A stretch of 64,000 nucleotides of DNA from positions 1 to 64,000 of the forward strand of contig NZ_JANZKV010000063.1 in assembly GCF_025060895.1 (NCBI RefSeq), written 5' to 3'. How positions within the stretch are numbered: position 1 is the first letter of the stretch; the number at the start of each line of letters is the position of its first letter. Both the position numbers and the translations under genes were made by a program. The notes under the pieces were generated by a model. It worked only from the letters and a program-made list of their open reading frames with translations. It had not been told where the DNA came from and ran no database searches. This document shows, piece after piece, positions 56,568 through 64,000 of this stretch. This DNA is from Stieleria sedimenti. Lineage in GTDB: Bacteria; Planctomycetota; Planctomycetia; Pirellulales; Pirellulaceae.

Positions 56568-58924
56568 GAATGAGTCACGTCCTCGGTTTTCGCTGTCATG
56601 GTGTCAGACTCCTTTGGTCCACCCTGGGGTTGTCCGTCTACCCGGACCCGACGCAGTTCATCCTGCAATGCGTCGATTTCCAGACAGAGTGCCGTTTCGC
56701 GTTGGGTATCGTCCGCTGCGGACGAAGCTGTCCGATCGGTCCTGGATCGATCGGGTTGCAGACGCAGCCCGCACTTGCCCGTGCCTGAATGAAAGATGGA
56801 GCCGCTGAGCGTGATTCCCGTTTGGCGGGCCGATTCCTCGCACAGCACCAGTTGATTCCAGCGGCTGTCATCGACGAACACGGCAAACACACTCGAATCG
56901 ACTTCTTCGGCAAGCAACGCACCCTCTGTCGAACCCATCCATGACGGGCCGTTGACGATGATCGCGTCGTAGCGTGACCGCATGGCGTCGATCACGTGCC
57001 GCAAGGTTCTCGGGTCGATCCATGCGTGATCGGCGTTCAGCGTCCCGATCGGCATGAAGTCCACCTCGCTGTCATTTGTCGCCACCAACAGCTCCGCGAT
57101 CGTCTCCACTGCGGGGGCCTGGTTGCCGACGGAAAGTTGCCCAATGCCGTCGGATCGCGATGCCCCGAGTGCGCGACTCAGCTGTCCCCGGTCGGTATCG
57201 CAGTCGATCAACAACACTCGACGATGGAAACTTCCCAGTACGACTGCCAGTTCTTGAGAGACCAGGTGCCGCGACTCGTTCGCGACGCAGCTGGTGACCA
57301 TCAGTGTGACGCTGTCCGCGGAATCCTGGTTCCGTAAAAAGATTCTTGCCGCCGCCTCTCGCACCCCACCACTGGTTTGTTTTTGCCGAAACCCGAATCC
57401 GAACTTGGACTGCGTGGCCGCATAGGAATTCGTGCCGAAAACGGGCAAGCGCGATCGGGAAACCAGATCGCGAGGGGACCGCACGCGGCAATCCCGCCAT
57501 TCCAGGTACCCGACCGCGAACATGATCAGGATCCATCCGCCCGCCCCGCTGGCGGCGGCCGCCTTCAGCTGACGGGAATGGTTCGCTTGTGTGGGCAGCG
57601 TGGCCAGGGACTGCAGGGCGACGCGGGGTTGCGATTGACCTTCGATTCTGAGTTCCTGCAGCGTTTTCCACAGTCCGTCGGCCAGCCGACTTTGCCGCTC
57701 AACCGCATGACGGGACATGTCCAGCGGCACGGCGGTTTTCGGAGCCGCACGGACAACGACAGAATTCAGCTCGGTCAAACGTTCCCGCAGAAACTCCTTC
57801 TCGCTGCGATTCAAATCAATTTGCTGCTTGAGTTTGGCAAACAACTGTTGGTGTTCCGATTGGGACTGAATCTGCAGCATCTCGCTGATTTCGGCGCGGG
57901 TTCGTTGAATCAATTGCTCCAATTCCTCGGCGAACCGGTCGCGTTGGTCCGTCAGACGTCGCATCTGTGGCGAATCCGAACTGGCGGCAATCTTCTCCAT
58001 TTGCTCGCACTGCAGTTCCAAACCCATCAGCTGCTTTCGCGCGGTGCTGACCTCACGATCCTGCCGCAGTAGTTTTTCGACGACTTCATCGCTGACCGCG
58101 GGTTGTCCCTCGTGACTTGCCTGCAACTCGTCCAGCTGGCTTTGCAGTTGATTGCCCCTGAGCTGTGCCGCTTGCAACTGTTGGGCGAAGTCCCGATAAG
58201 ACTGGAACTGCAACTCGTCACGAATCGTCAACGATTCAGAACTGTCCGAACCCACCGATCGTGCGACGCTATTGAGATCCTCCCAGAGCTTGTCCAGCTG
58301 CAGGTCAGCCGCCACCACCGCTTGCTCGAGCTGTGTTTCACGCAGCTTTCGATCCGACGTCATCCGGTGTGTGATTTCGTCCAGATACGCCCGTGTGATT
58401 GCGTTGCAAAACGCTTGGGCGACCGACGGCGTTTCGTGGTGCACCGTGATGCTGATCACTTCCGATCCCGATTGGGTCTCAACCCGCAACAGCCCGTCCA
58501 GCCATTCGACTCGATTCCCATCGGGAATCACATCGGTCAACGGCTGGACTTCGTCGTCATCAAAGGCGGCCGAAAGGACTTGATGGGATCGTACCAGAGC
58601 GGCCTGGGAACGAAAGAACGCGAGGTCTTCTGACCGCGACGTCTGCGGGGCGAACACCACGTTTTGCTTCTCGCGAACACGCACCAAGGCCTCGGCGTGA
58701 TAGCTCGGCCGGATCCACGACCAGGCGACCATCGCCAGCGTGCCCGCGAACACGCTGCTGACCACGAACGTCAGCGCCAGGTGATGACGGCAGGCCAACA
58801 TCAGGTCGCTGAATTCGGGGATGCCACGATGAATCGAGGCCCCGATCGCGTGGTGCATCAGAGATGTTTGACCGTCAGACGCCGCCAAACGGCGTCCCTC
58901 GTCGGTTGGGGATTCGATTTGCAT
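56564..58924 (-). CDS. Wzc-like polysaccharide co-polymerase with degenerate kinase domain
   Basis: The 786-residue product has the Wzz/GumC layout: helix near 48-70, long periplasmic coiled coil (about 190-400), second helix near 462-475, then a cytoplasmic CpsD/BY-kinase-like domain. There the P-loop position reads TSCVANESRHLVSQELA (544-560) in place of the usual TSxxPGEGKST, so Lys and Ser/Thr are lost. Walker A' (LLIDCD, 571-576) remains, but Walker B reads IIVNGPS instead of IIDxPP. No Tyr cluster is present at the C-terminus. It should therefore be a pseudokinase that controls chain length without phosphorylation. It precedes the sugar transferase with a 4-nt overlap. Confidence 0.85.
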   Translation of the reverse strand: MQIESPTDEGRRLAASDGQTSLMHHAIGASIHRGIPEFSDLMLACRHHLALTFVVSSVFAGTLAMVAWSWIRPSYHAEALVRVREKQNVVFAPQTSRSEDLAFFRSQAALVRSHQVLSAAFDDDEVQPLTDVIPDGNRVEWLDGLLRVETQSGSEVISITVHHETPSVAQAFCNAITRAYLDEITHRMTSDRKLRETQLEQAVVAADLQLDKLWEDLNSVARSVGSDSSESLTIRDELQFQSYRDFAQQLQAAQLRGNQLQSQLDELQASHEGQPAVSDEVVEKLLRQDREVSTARKQLMGLELQCEQMEKIAASSDSPQMRRLTDQRDRFAEELEQLIQRTRAEISEMLQIQSQSEHQQLFAKLKQQIDLNRSEKEFLRERLTELNSVVVRAAPKTAVPLDMSRHAVERQSRLADGLWKTLQELRIEGQSQPRVALQSLATLPTQANHSRQLKAAAASGAGGWILIMFAVGYLEWRDCRVRSPRDLVSRSRLPVFGTNSYAATQSKFGFGFRQKQTSGGVREAAARIFLRNQDSADSVTLMVTSCVANESRHLVSQELAVVLGSFHRRVLLIDCDTDRGQLSRALGASRSDGIGQLSVGNQAPAVETIAELLVATNDSEVDFMPIGTLNADHAWIDPRTLRHVIDAMRSRYDAIIVNGPSWMGSTEGALLAEEVDSSVFAVFVDDSRWNQLVLCEESARQTGITLSGSIFHSGTGKCGLRLQPDRSRTDRTASSAADDTQRETALCLEIDALQDELRRVRVDGQPQGGPKESDTMTAKTEDVTHS

Positions 58925-59477
58925 TGAGTTTGGTTGGTTGCTCGCTTTGTCTCAATCATCTGTGCTATCCGGTCGCCGTGTCTGGAGAACCAAACGCGTG
59001 TGGCGACTGAGTCAGTGGTGGCACGAACCCCTTGACGGATTTTCGTCTTCCGTAGCTGTGCGAGTGAGAGAAATGCGCGTTCCCCGCACAGGGTCAGCAA
59101 CCGCACGACTTTCATTCAACGGGACGTTTTCCGTGTTCGGCAAACCGATCCGCAATTTGTGCAACACACCCGCTGCGGTGAGGTTCAACCGACAAGCAAG
59201 CGATTTCGTTTCACCCGACCGAAGGTAAGCCCAGCGATTCCAACCGCCGCGGGTGTCGAACACGGCATGATGTTTTGATGAGGTTTGAGGAGTGCATTTC
59301 GTGATGCACGGCACGACACCCGGAGTTTCGAAGGGAATTTCGTGTCCCTGGCAGAGGGCGGAATCGGTTTCGTTTCAATCGGACAGCCTCAACGGGCAGC
59401 GGCGGGCGTTCGACTCGGCTAAACTGATGAGCCCCGAAAGGATGCTTCCTCCATCCATCCCACCCAATGGCCCCTGC
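58925..59477. other. Non-coding region between Wzc-like and PQQ propeller genes
   Basis: Both flanking genes point away, so promoters for each lie here. An open frame runs upstream of the PQQ gene from 59292, but its first 62 residues have no signal or motif; the ATG at 59478 leads straight into a signal peptide. No hairpin or repeat is clear. A possible -35-like TTGACG occurs at 59033 without a matching -10. Confidence 0.45.
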
Positions 59478-62400
59478 ATGAACGTTCGAACGATCGCCGG
59501 CGTTTCATTTCTAGCTTGCTTGTTGCTCACGTCGACCGTCTCGGCCGACTGGCCGGCCTACCTGAACGGCAACGATCGCGCGGGCTTCACGTCGGAGCAC
59601 TTGGACGCTTCGCTTCGGCAGGCTTGGACCTACCAGTCGCCGGCCAAACCGGTCAAAGCTTGGTCGGGACCGCGAGAGGATCCGATCGAAGGCCATGAGA
59701 TGAAGCATCGCGTCGATTTTGATGACGCGTTGCAAGTCGTGACGGCCGACGGGCGAGTCTACTTCGGCAGCACGGTCGATCATCGTTTGCATTGTGTCGA
59801 CGCGAAGTCGGGGCAGCCGATCTGGGATTTTTACACCGAGGGTCCGATTCGCCTGGCCCCGACGCTGGCTCATGGCAACGTCTATTTTGGATCCGACGAC
59901 GGACTCGTTTATTGCCTGCGTGCGGTCGATGGAGAAGTCGTCTGGCAAATGCGCGTCGGACCTCAAGATGATCGATTGCTCTCACGCGGAGAAATGATTT
60001 CGCGTTGGCCGGTTCGCACCGGCGTGTTGATCGACGGCGACACGGCCTACTTTGGTGCCGGCGTTTTTCCGCATGAAACGGTGTACCTCTGTGCCGTCAG
60101 CGCGAAAGACGGCTCGATCCTGTGGCGCAATGACACGATCAGCGAGCAGGACGCCGGGCGCAACGACCTGTCGCCACAAGGTTATTTGCTGGCCAACGAC
60201 CAATACCTGTACGTCCCATCGGGCCGATCGCTGCCGGTGGCGATTTCGAAAGCAACCGGAAAAATCGTTTTCCAACGCACGCATTCCTGGCGAACCGATG
60301 CCGGTGGTGTCGTGGGCGGAACCAAAGCGTTGTTGGGTGACGGTCAAGTCTATGCCGGTGGTCCCCATCACTTTTTGGCGATGGACCAGAAGACGGGCAA
60401 CGTCGGTGAATCCTGGATCAACGGCCGCCAAATGGTCTTGGCCGGCGAGCTTGCTTATTTGATGGATGGCGAAAAGATCTTTTGCGTCAATCGCGCCGAG
60501 CACGCCAAGGCGAGCCAAGAAAAACAAAAGTGGTTCCTCAAGCTTCGCGAGCGGCCGACGACTCCGGAGAAAATCGCCCATGCCAAACGGATGATGAAGG
60601 AGGCGATGAAAGGTGGCATCCTCTGGGAGTACGCCAGCGACTTCGATGATGTGTTGATCGCAACCGAGAACGCGGTCATCGCCGGCGGCCTGAACCAAGT
60701 GGTGATGCTCGATCGATCCAACGGCGAAAAGCTGTGGCAGGCAAGCGTTGATGGCAACGTGCGGGGACTGTCCGTCGACGACAATCTCCTGACGGTAAGC
60801 ACCGACAGCGGAAACATCTACGCGTACCGCAGTGACGTGACGACCGATCAAGCCGCAACGTGGCCTGGCCCCCTCTCGGCCCCGTTCCCCGCCGACGACC
60901 TGACCGAGTTCTACCAGTCGGCGGCGCGACAGATTCTCCAGCAGAGTGGACAGCAAACCGGTTACTGTCTCGTCGTCGGAAATGGTCAAGGACGATTGGC
61001 GTACGAATTGGCCCGGCAGAGCGAATTGACGATTTATGCGGTCGAACCGGACGCGGAAAAGGCGGCAGCGTCGCGCGAAGCTTTCCAGCGGGCGGGCATT
61101 CACGCCACCCGGATCACGGTGGTCAACACGCCGATCGACGACATGCCATTTTCGAATTACTTCGCCAACCTGATCGTGTCCGAGTCGATGCTGCTCGATG
61201 GTCAATTGCCGGGTGATCCCGAACAGATCGCGCGGCATCTCAAACCCTGCGGCGGCGTCGTCATTCTGGGGCGTCCGGCCGGTGCGGCGAACTTGCCAGA
61301 GATGACGCCGGCGGAGGAGACCCTCGCTTGGCTGACGCAGTTCTATCAACAGGAAGAAGGCGAAGTGGTCACGGGAGCGGATTGGCAACTGCTGCGACGC
61401 GGCAAGCTGCCCGGGGCTGGAAATTGGTCTCACCAATACGGCAACGTCGCCAACACCTCCTATTCCGATGACCATCGCATTCGCGACGGACTTGGCGTGT
61501 TGTGGTACGGCGACCCCGGCCCGAGCGCGATGATCAATCGTCACGAGGCCGCCGGGGCGCCGCTTTCGACGAACGGCCGCATGTTCATTCAGGGAACGGA
61601 CCGGCTGATGGCCTACGACGCCTACAACGGCACGTTCTTGTGGGACTATGAAAATCCCGGCGCGATTCGTACCGGTGTATTCAACAATCGCGAAACTCAC
61701 AATCTGGCCGCCAGTGATGACGCACTCTACGTGGCGATCAACAACCAGTGCATCGCGCTCGATGCCGCGACCGGCACGGTCAAGGCGACCTACCAAACAC
61801 CCGAATCGCCCGATGGGGTGCAACGTGCCTGGGCGTACTTGGCTTATGACGACGGACAGTTGTTCGGCACGAGCACGATTCGCGAAGAACTGGAACAACG
61901 GATGCGTCGACGCGGCTTGACCGTCAAGAGCCAGACCGACGCGGTGTTTGCAGTCGATACCAAGACCGGGGAGCGGATGTGGACGTATCGCGGAAGCAAT
62001 ATTCTGCACACGACGATTGCGATCGGACCGGAACGGATCTATTTCATTGACAGTTCGATCACGCCCGAAGAACGTCAACAGCTGTACCTGAAAGACAAGA
62101 GCGACTTGAAAGCGTTGACCGGTGAAGCGGCCAAGCAAGCCGAAGCGGAGATGAAGAACTATGACGTGCGGTTGGCCGTCGCGTTGGATCGCCGCAGTGG
62201 CGAAAAGCTGTGGGAGAAACCGGTGAACGTCACCGACACCACCAACGTCAGTGCCGGCGGCGGAAGTTTGACGTTGATGGTTGCCGACGGGCATGTCGTG
62301 TTGTGTGGTGCCAATGCGAACGGGCACTATTGGAAACAGTTTCTCGCCGGAGAATTCGATCGCCGCAAGTTGTTGGTCCTGGACGCGACAGACGGAACCG

Positions 62401-63362
62401 AGCTGTGGTCCAAGAACGCCAATTACATGAACCGCCCCGCCGTCGTCGGCGGCGAGATCTACGCCGAACCGTGGGCGTTCAACTTGCACACCGGCGAGCC
62501 GAAGACGCGGCCGCATCCGTTGACCGGCGCCGACAGCCCATGGCGTTTCAGTCGTCCCGGCCACCACTGCGGGATTATCACCGCGACGCCGAACATGATG
62601 TTCTTCCGCTCCGGCTTCATCGGCTATTACGATTTGTACGAGGACAGCGGCACACGGCATTTCGCCGGTCAGCGACTCGGTTGTTGGGTCAACGCCATTC
62701 CGGGCAACGGACTGGTGATGATCCCCGAAGCCAGTGCGGGCTGTGTGTGTCAATTTTCGATCGCATCGACCGTGGTGATGGAACCGAAAACGGAGAACAA
62801 GTCCTGGGGGATTTTCAGCGCCGTGGGTCCGACGACGCCGGTCAAACGGATCGCCATCAACTTCGGTGCGCCGGGCGACCGCAAAGAGATCGCCGGCCGG
62901 GAGTGGTTCGGCTATCCGAGGCCCAGCAGCCGGGCGCGGCTGGAGTTCGTTTTTGATTTGAAACCGCAGCTGTCCGGCGGCGGGGGCTGGTACAGCCGCA
63001 ATCTTGAATCGGTCGAACTGGGGGATTCAGACAAGCCCTGGGTCTACGCTTCGGGGGCACGGGGGCTGAAACAATTTGAAATCCCGCTGTTGGGAAAAGA
63101 CGACCCGAAGGCGACCTATGACGTCAAGTTCTTGTTCGCCAACTTGGACGAATCCGATACGGGCGCGTTCGCGATCAAGCTACAATCAGAAATCGTGAAG
63201 TCCGGGATCGTCATCGCGGCGACACCGGGGCAACCGGCCAAGTCGCAAACGATTGAGTTCTCCGACATCACGGTCAACGACAAACTGTTGGTTGAACTGG
63301 TTCCCGACGATCCATCGCGACTGCCGATCGTGTCGGGGATCGAGGTCACACGAAAGGAATAG
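59478..63362 (+). CDS. Secreted PQQ-type beta-propeller protein with embedded methyltransferase-like domain
   Basis: From ATG 59478 the product is 1,294 residues. It has a signal peptide (VSFLACLLLTSTVSA), then propeller repeats of the PQQ/BamB-like type (WDFYTEGPIRLAPTLAHGNV, DGEVVWQMRVGP, SGEKLWEKPVNV). Between the two propeller blocks, at about residues 475-650, is a methyltransferase-like fold with LVVGNGQGRLAYELARQ and IYAVEPDAEKAAASREAF, then VVNTPIDDMPF. A C-terminal beta-sandwich with GDRKEIAGREWFGYPRPSSR (malectin-like) follows. The mix suggests a sensory or glycan-binding surface protein; a methyl donor outside the membrane is not expected, so the domain may be inactive. A partner gene follows directly. 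Confidence 0.85.
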   Translation: MNVRTIAGVSFLACLLLTSTVSADWPAYLNGNDRAGFTSEHLDASLRQAWTYQSPAKPVKAWSGPREDPIEGHEMKHRVDFDDALQVVTADGRVYFGSTVDHRLHCVDAKSGQPIWDFYTEGPIRLAPTLAHGNVYFGSDDGLVYCLRAVDGEVVWQMRVGPQDDRLLSRGEMISRWPVRTGVLIDGDTAYFGAGVFPHETVYLCAVSAKDGSILWRNDTISEQDAGRNDLSPQGYLLANDQYLYVPSGRSLPVAISKATGKIVFQRTHSWRTDAGGVVGGTKALLGDGQVYAGGPHHFLAMDQKTGNVGESWINGRQMVLAGELAYLMDGEKIFCVNRAEHAKASQEKQKWFLKLRERPTTPEKIAHAKRMMKEAMKGGILWEYASDFDDVLIATENAVIAGGLNQVVMLDRSNGEKLWQASVDGNVRGLSVDDNLLTVSTDSGNIYAYRSDVTTDQAATWPGPLSAPFPADDLTEFYQSAARQILQQSGQQTGYCLVVGNGQGRLAYELARQSELTIYAVEPDAEKAAASREAFQRAGIHATRITVVNTPIDDMPFSNYFANLIVSESMLLDGQLPGDPEQIARHLKPCGGVVILGRPAGAANLPEMTPAEETLAWLTQFYQQEEGEVVTGADWQLLRRGKLPGAGNWSHQYGNVANTSYSDDHRIRDGLGVLWYGDPGPSAMINRHEAAGAPLSTNGRMFIQGTDRLMAYDAYNGTFLWDYENPGAIRTGVFNNRETHNLAASDDALYVAINNQCIALDAATGTVKATYQTPESPDGVQRAWAYLAYDDGQLFGTSTIREELEQRMRRRGLTVKSQTDAVFAVDTKTGERMWTYRGSNILHTTIAIGPERIYFIDSSITPEERQQLYLKDKSDLKALTGEAAKQAEAEMKNYDVRLAVALDRRSGEKLWEKPVNVTDTTNVSAGGGSLTLMVADGHVVLCGANANGHYWKQFLAGEFDRRKLLVLDATDGTELWSKNANYMNRPAVVGGEIYAEPWAFNLHTGEPKTRPHPLTGADSPWRFSRPGHHCGIITATPNMMFFRSGFIGYYDLYEDSGTRHFAGQRLGCWVNAIPGNGLVMIPEASAGCVCQFSIASTVVMEPKTENKSWGIFSAVGPTTPVKRIAINFGAPGDRKEIAGREWFGYPRPSSRARLEFVFDLKPQLSGGGGWYSRNLESVELGDSDKPWVYASGARGLKQFEIPLLGKDDPKATYDVKFLFANLDESDTGAFAIKLQSEIVKSGIVIAATPGQPAKSQTIEFSDITVNDKLLVELVPDDPSRLPIVSGIEVTRKE

Positions 63363-63364
63363 CC

Positions 63365-64000
63365 ATGAGCCCCTGCAAACAATCGTTCCCCTGCAAAGCA
63401 GCCGCCCTGGTTTCGATGGCACTGCTTTCGTTCGCGTTGGCGGCGGTCGCCGATGCCTGCCAGGTCCCGGTGTTCCGCTACGCCCTGGAGCGTTGGCCGG
63501 CGGACAATTATGAGCTTGTCGTGTTGCACGACGGCCCGCTCGGCGATGCGGAATCGAAGCTCGTCGAGCACTTGCGGGCGTCCGATCATCAATCGCCGGT
63601 TTCGGCCAACTGCGGCGTCAGACTGATCGAAGCAGCCGATCTCCAAGACGGGGTGCTGAAATCGGCGTGGGCGGAGCATGGCAAATCCGGCAAACCGGTT
63701 TTGGTGTCGCTGTATCCCTTGACGGCTCAAGAAGTCCCCGATCGTCTGATTGCCGCAGCCCCCTTGAACACGGAGTCGGTCGGCAACCTGATCGACTCCC
63801 CGATCCGACAGGAAATCGCAAAACGGCTGGTCGGGGGAGAGTCTGCCGTTTGGATCTTTGTGCCCTGTGGTGACCCCAAGCAAGACGAGGTCGCACTGGG
63901 CAACTTGACACGCTTCGTTCAGCAAAACGAACAATCGTTGGAGTTGCCCGAGCAGGAAGAGGTCGAGGACGAACAAGCATTGTTGGAACAGGCGGCGATC
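63365..64000 (+). CDS. Secreted protein, C-terminus beyond window
   Basis: ATG 63365 with AAAGGAA upstream starts a frame that stays open for 212 codons to the window edge. A signal peptide (AAALVSMALLSFALAAVADA) is followed by CQVPVFRYALERWPADNYEL and VLHDGPL, then a stretch of alpha/beta pattern (PVLVSLYP, WIFVPCGD) that looks like a Rossmann or thioredoxin-like fold. The end is acidic (LPEQEEVEDEQ). It starts 2 nt after the PQQ gene stop, so they are co-expressed. No family is recognised; the true length and any membrane segments are unknown. Confidence 0.8.
   Translation, partial: MSPCKQSFPCKAAALVSMALLSFALAAVADACQVPVFRYALERWPADNYELVVLHDGPLGDAESKLVEHLRASDHQSPVSANCGVRLIEAADLQDGVLKSAWAEHGKSGKPVLVSLYPLTAQEVPDRLIAAAPLNTESVGNLIDSPIRQEIAKRLVGGESAVWIFVPCGDPKQDEVALGNLTRFVQQNEQSLELPEQEEVEDEQALLEQAAI

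Noticed and set aside
59009-59036. TGGCACG followed by TTGAC upstream of the PQQ gene
   Set aside because: The -12 GC is missing, so it is not a sigma-54 site; no -10 fits a sigma-70 reading.
59982-62753. 923-codon open frame antisense to the PQQ propeller gene
   Set aside because: It is a mirror of a high-GC coding frame; the product has no signal, domain or start context, while the opposite strand has clear propeller motifs.

Overview
The window reads as chromosomal DNA of a planctomycete, most likely a Pirellulaceae member of the Rhodopirellula/Stieleria type. The reasons are a giant secreted protein whose N-terminus carries a planctomycete LEPR-XLL-like motif (LEVLERRCLLAA) and whose C-terminus has dockerin-like calcium repeats, a type III glutamine synthetase, an exosortase locus, DFGDAP-type domains, and many short GC-rich dispersed repeats between genes. 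The placement rests on these features by eye, not on a search. No rRNA, tRNA, CRISPR array or complete insertion sequence was seen.

Left part (1-10.4 kb, all minus strand): a secreted coiled-coil protein, glnN, a MutS-like ATPase with membrane segments behind a polytopic membrane protein, an EamA transporter, an 870-bp repeat cluster, and a small secreted CxxC protein with a clear intrinsic terminator. From 10.4 to 20.4 kb one reading frame of about 3,326 codons encodes a subtilisin-type protease/adhesin. It is broken by a single in-frame TAA at 11204-11206, between the catalytic Asp and the catalytic His and Ser.

Middle (20.6-30.1 kb): surface-glycan genes in several short units: a two-domain glycosyltransferase, a membrane-anchored methyltransferase, a WavE-like protein, a cupin/nucleotidyltransferase pair, an MsbA-like ABC exporter, and a divergent GDPD-like plus HAD pair.

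Right-centre (30.2-58.9 kb): a large exosortase/exopolysaccharide locus. On the minus strand an exosortase fused to a long TPR domain, an EpsI-like protein and a trypsin-like protease with a PEP-CTERM-like tail form one operon. Divergently, a plus-strand operon of about 19.5 kb encodes an OPX-type export lipoprotein, a small lipoprotein, a Wzy/WaaL-like ligase or polymerase, a Wzx flippase, six glycosyltransferases, acyltransferases, a CapK-like ligase, an EEP-family enzyme and a NodB-like protein. Most genes from 41 to 53 kb overlap by 1-8 nt, so translational coupling is likely. It ends tail-to-tail with a Wzc-like co-polymerase whose kinase motifs are lost, co-translated with a WbaP/WcaJ-type initiating sugar transferase. 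The inferred scheme is initiation by the sugar transferase, assembly by glycosyltransferases, flipping by Wzx, polymerisation by Wzy under the Wzc-like protein, export through the OPX lipoprotein, and sorting of partner proteins by the exosortase.

Right end (59.5-64 kb): a very large secreted PQQ-type beta-propeller protein with an embedded methyltransferase-like domain, followed by a secreted protein that runs off the window.

Most notable points: the nonsense codon in the giant protease, the exosortase-TPR fusion whose linker contains intergenic repeat sequence, the Wzc-like pseudokinase, the methyltransferase/P-loop and propeller/methyltransferase fusions, and the two classes of palindromic repeats.
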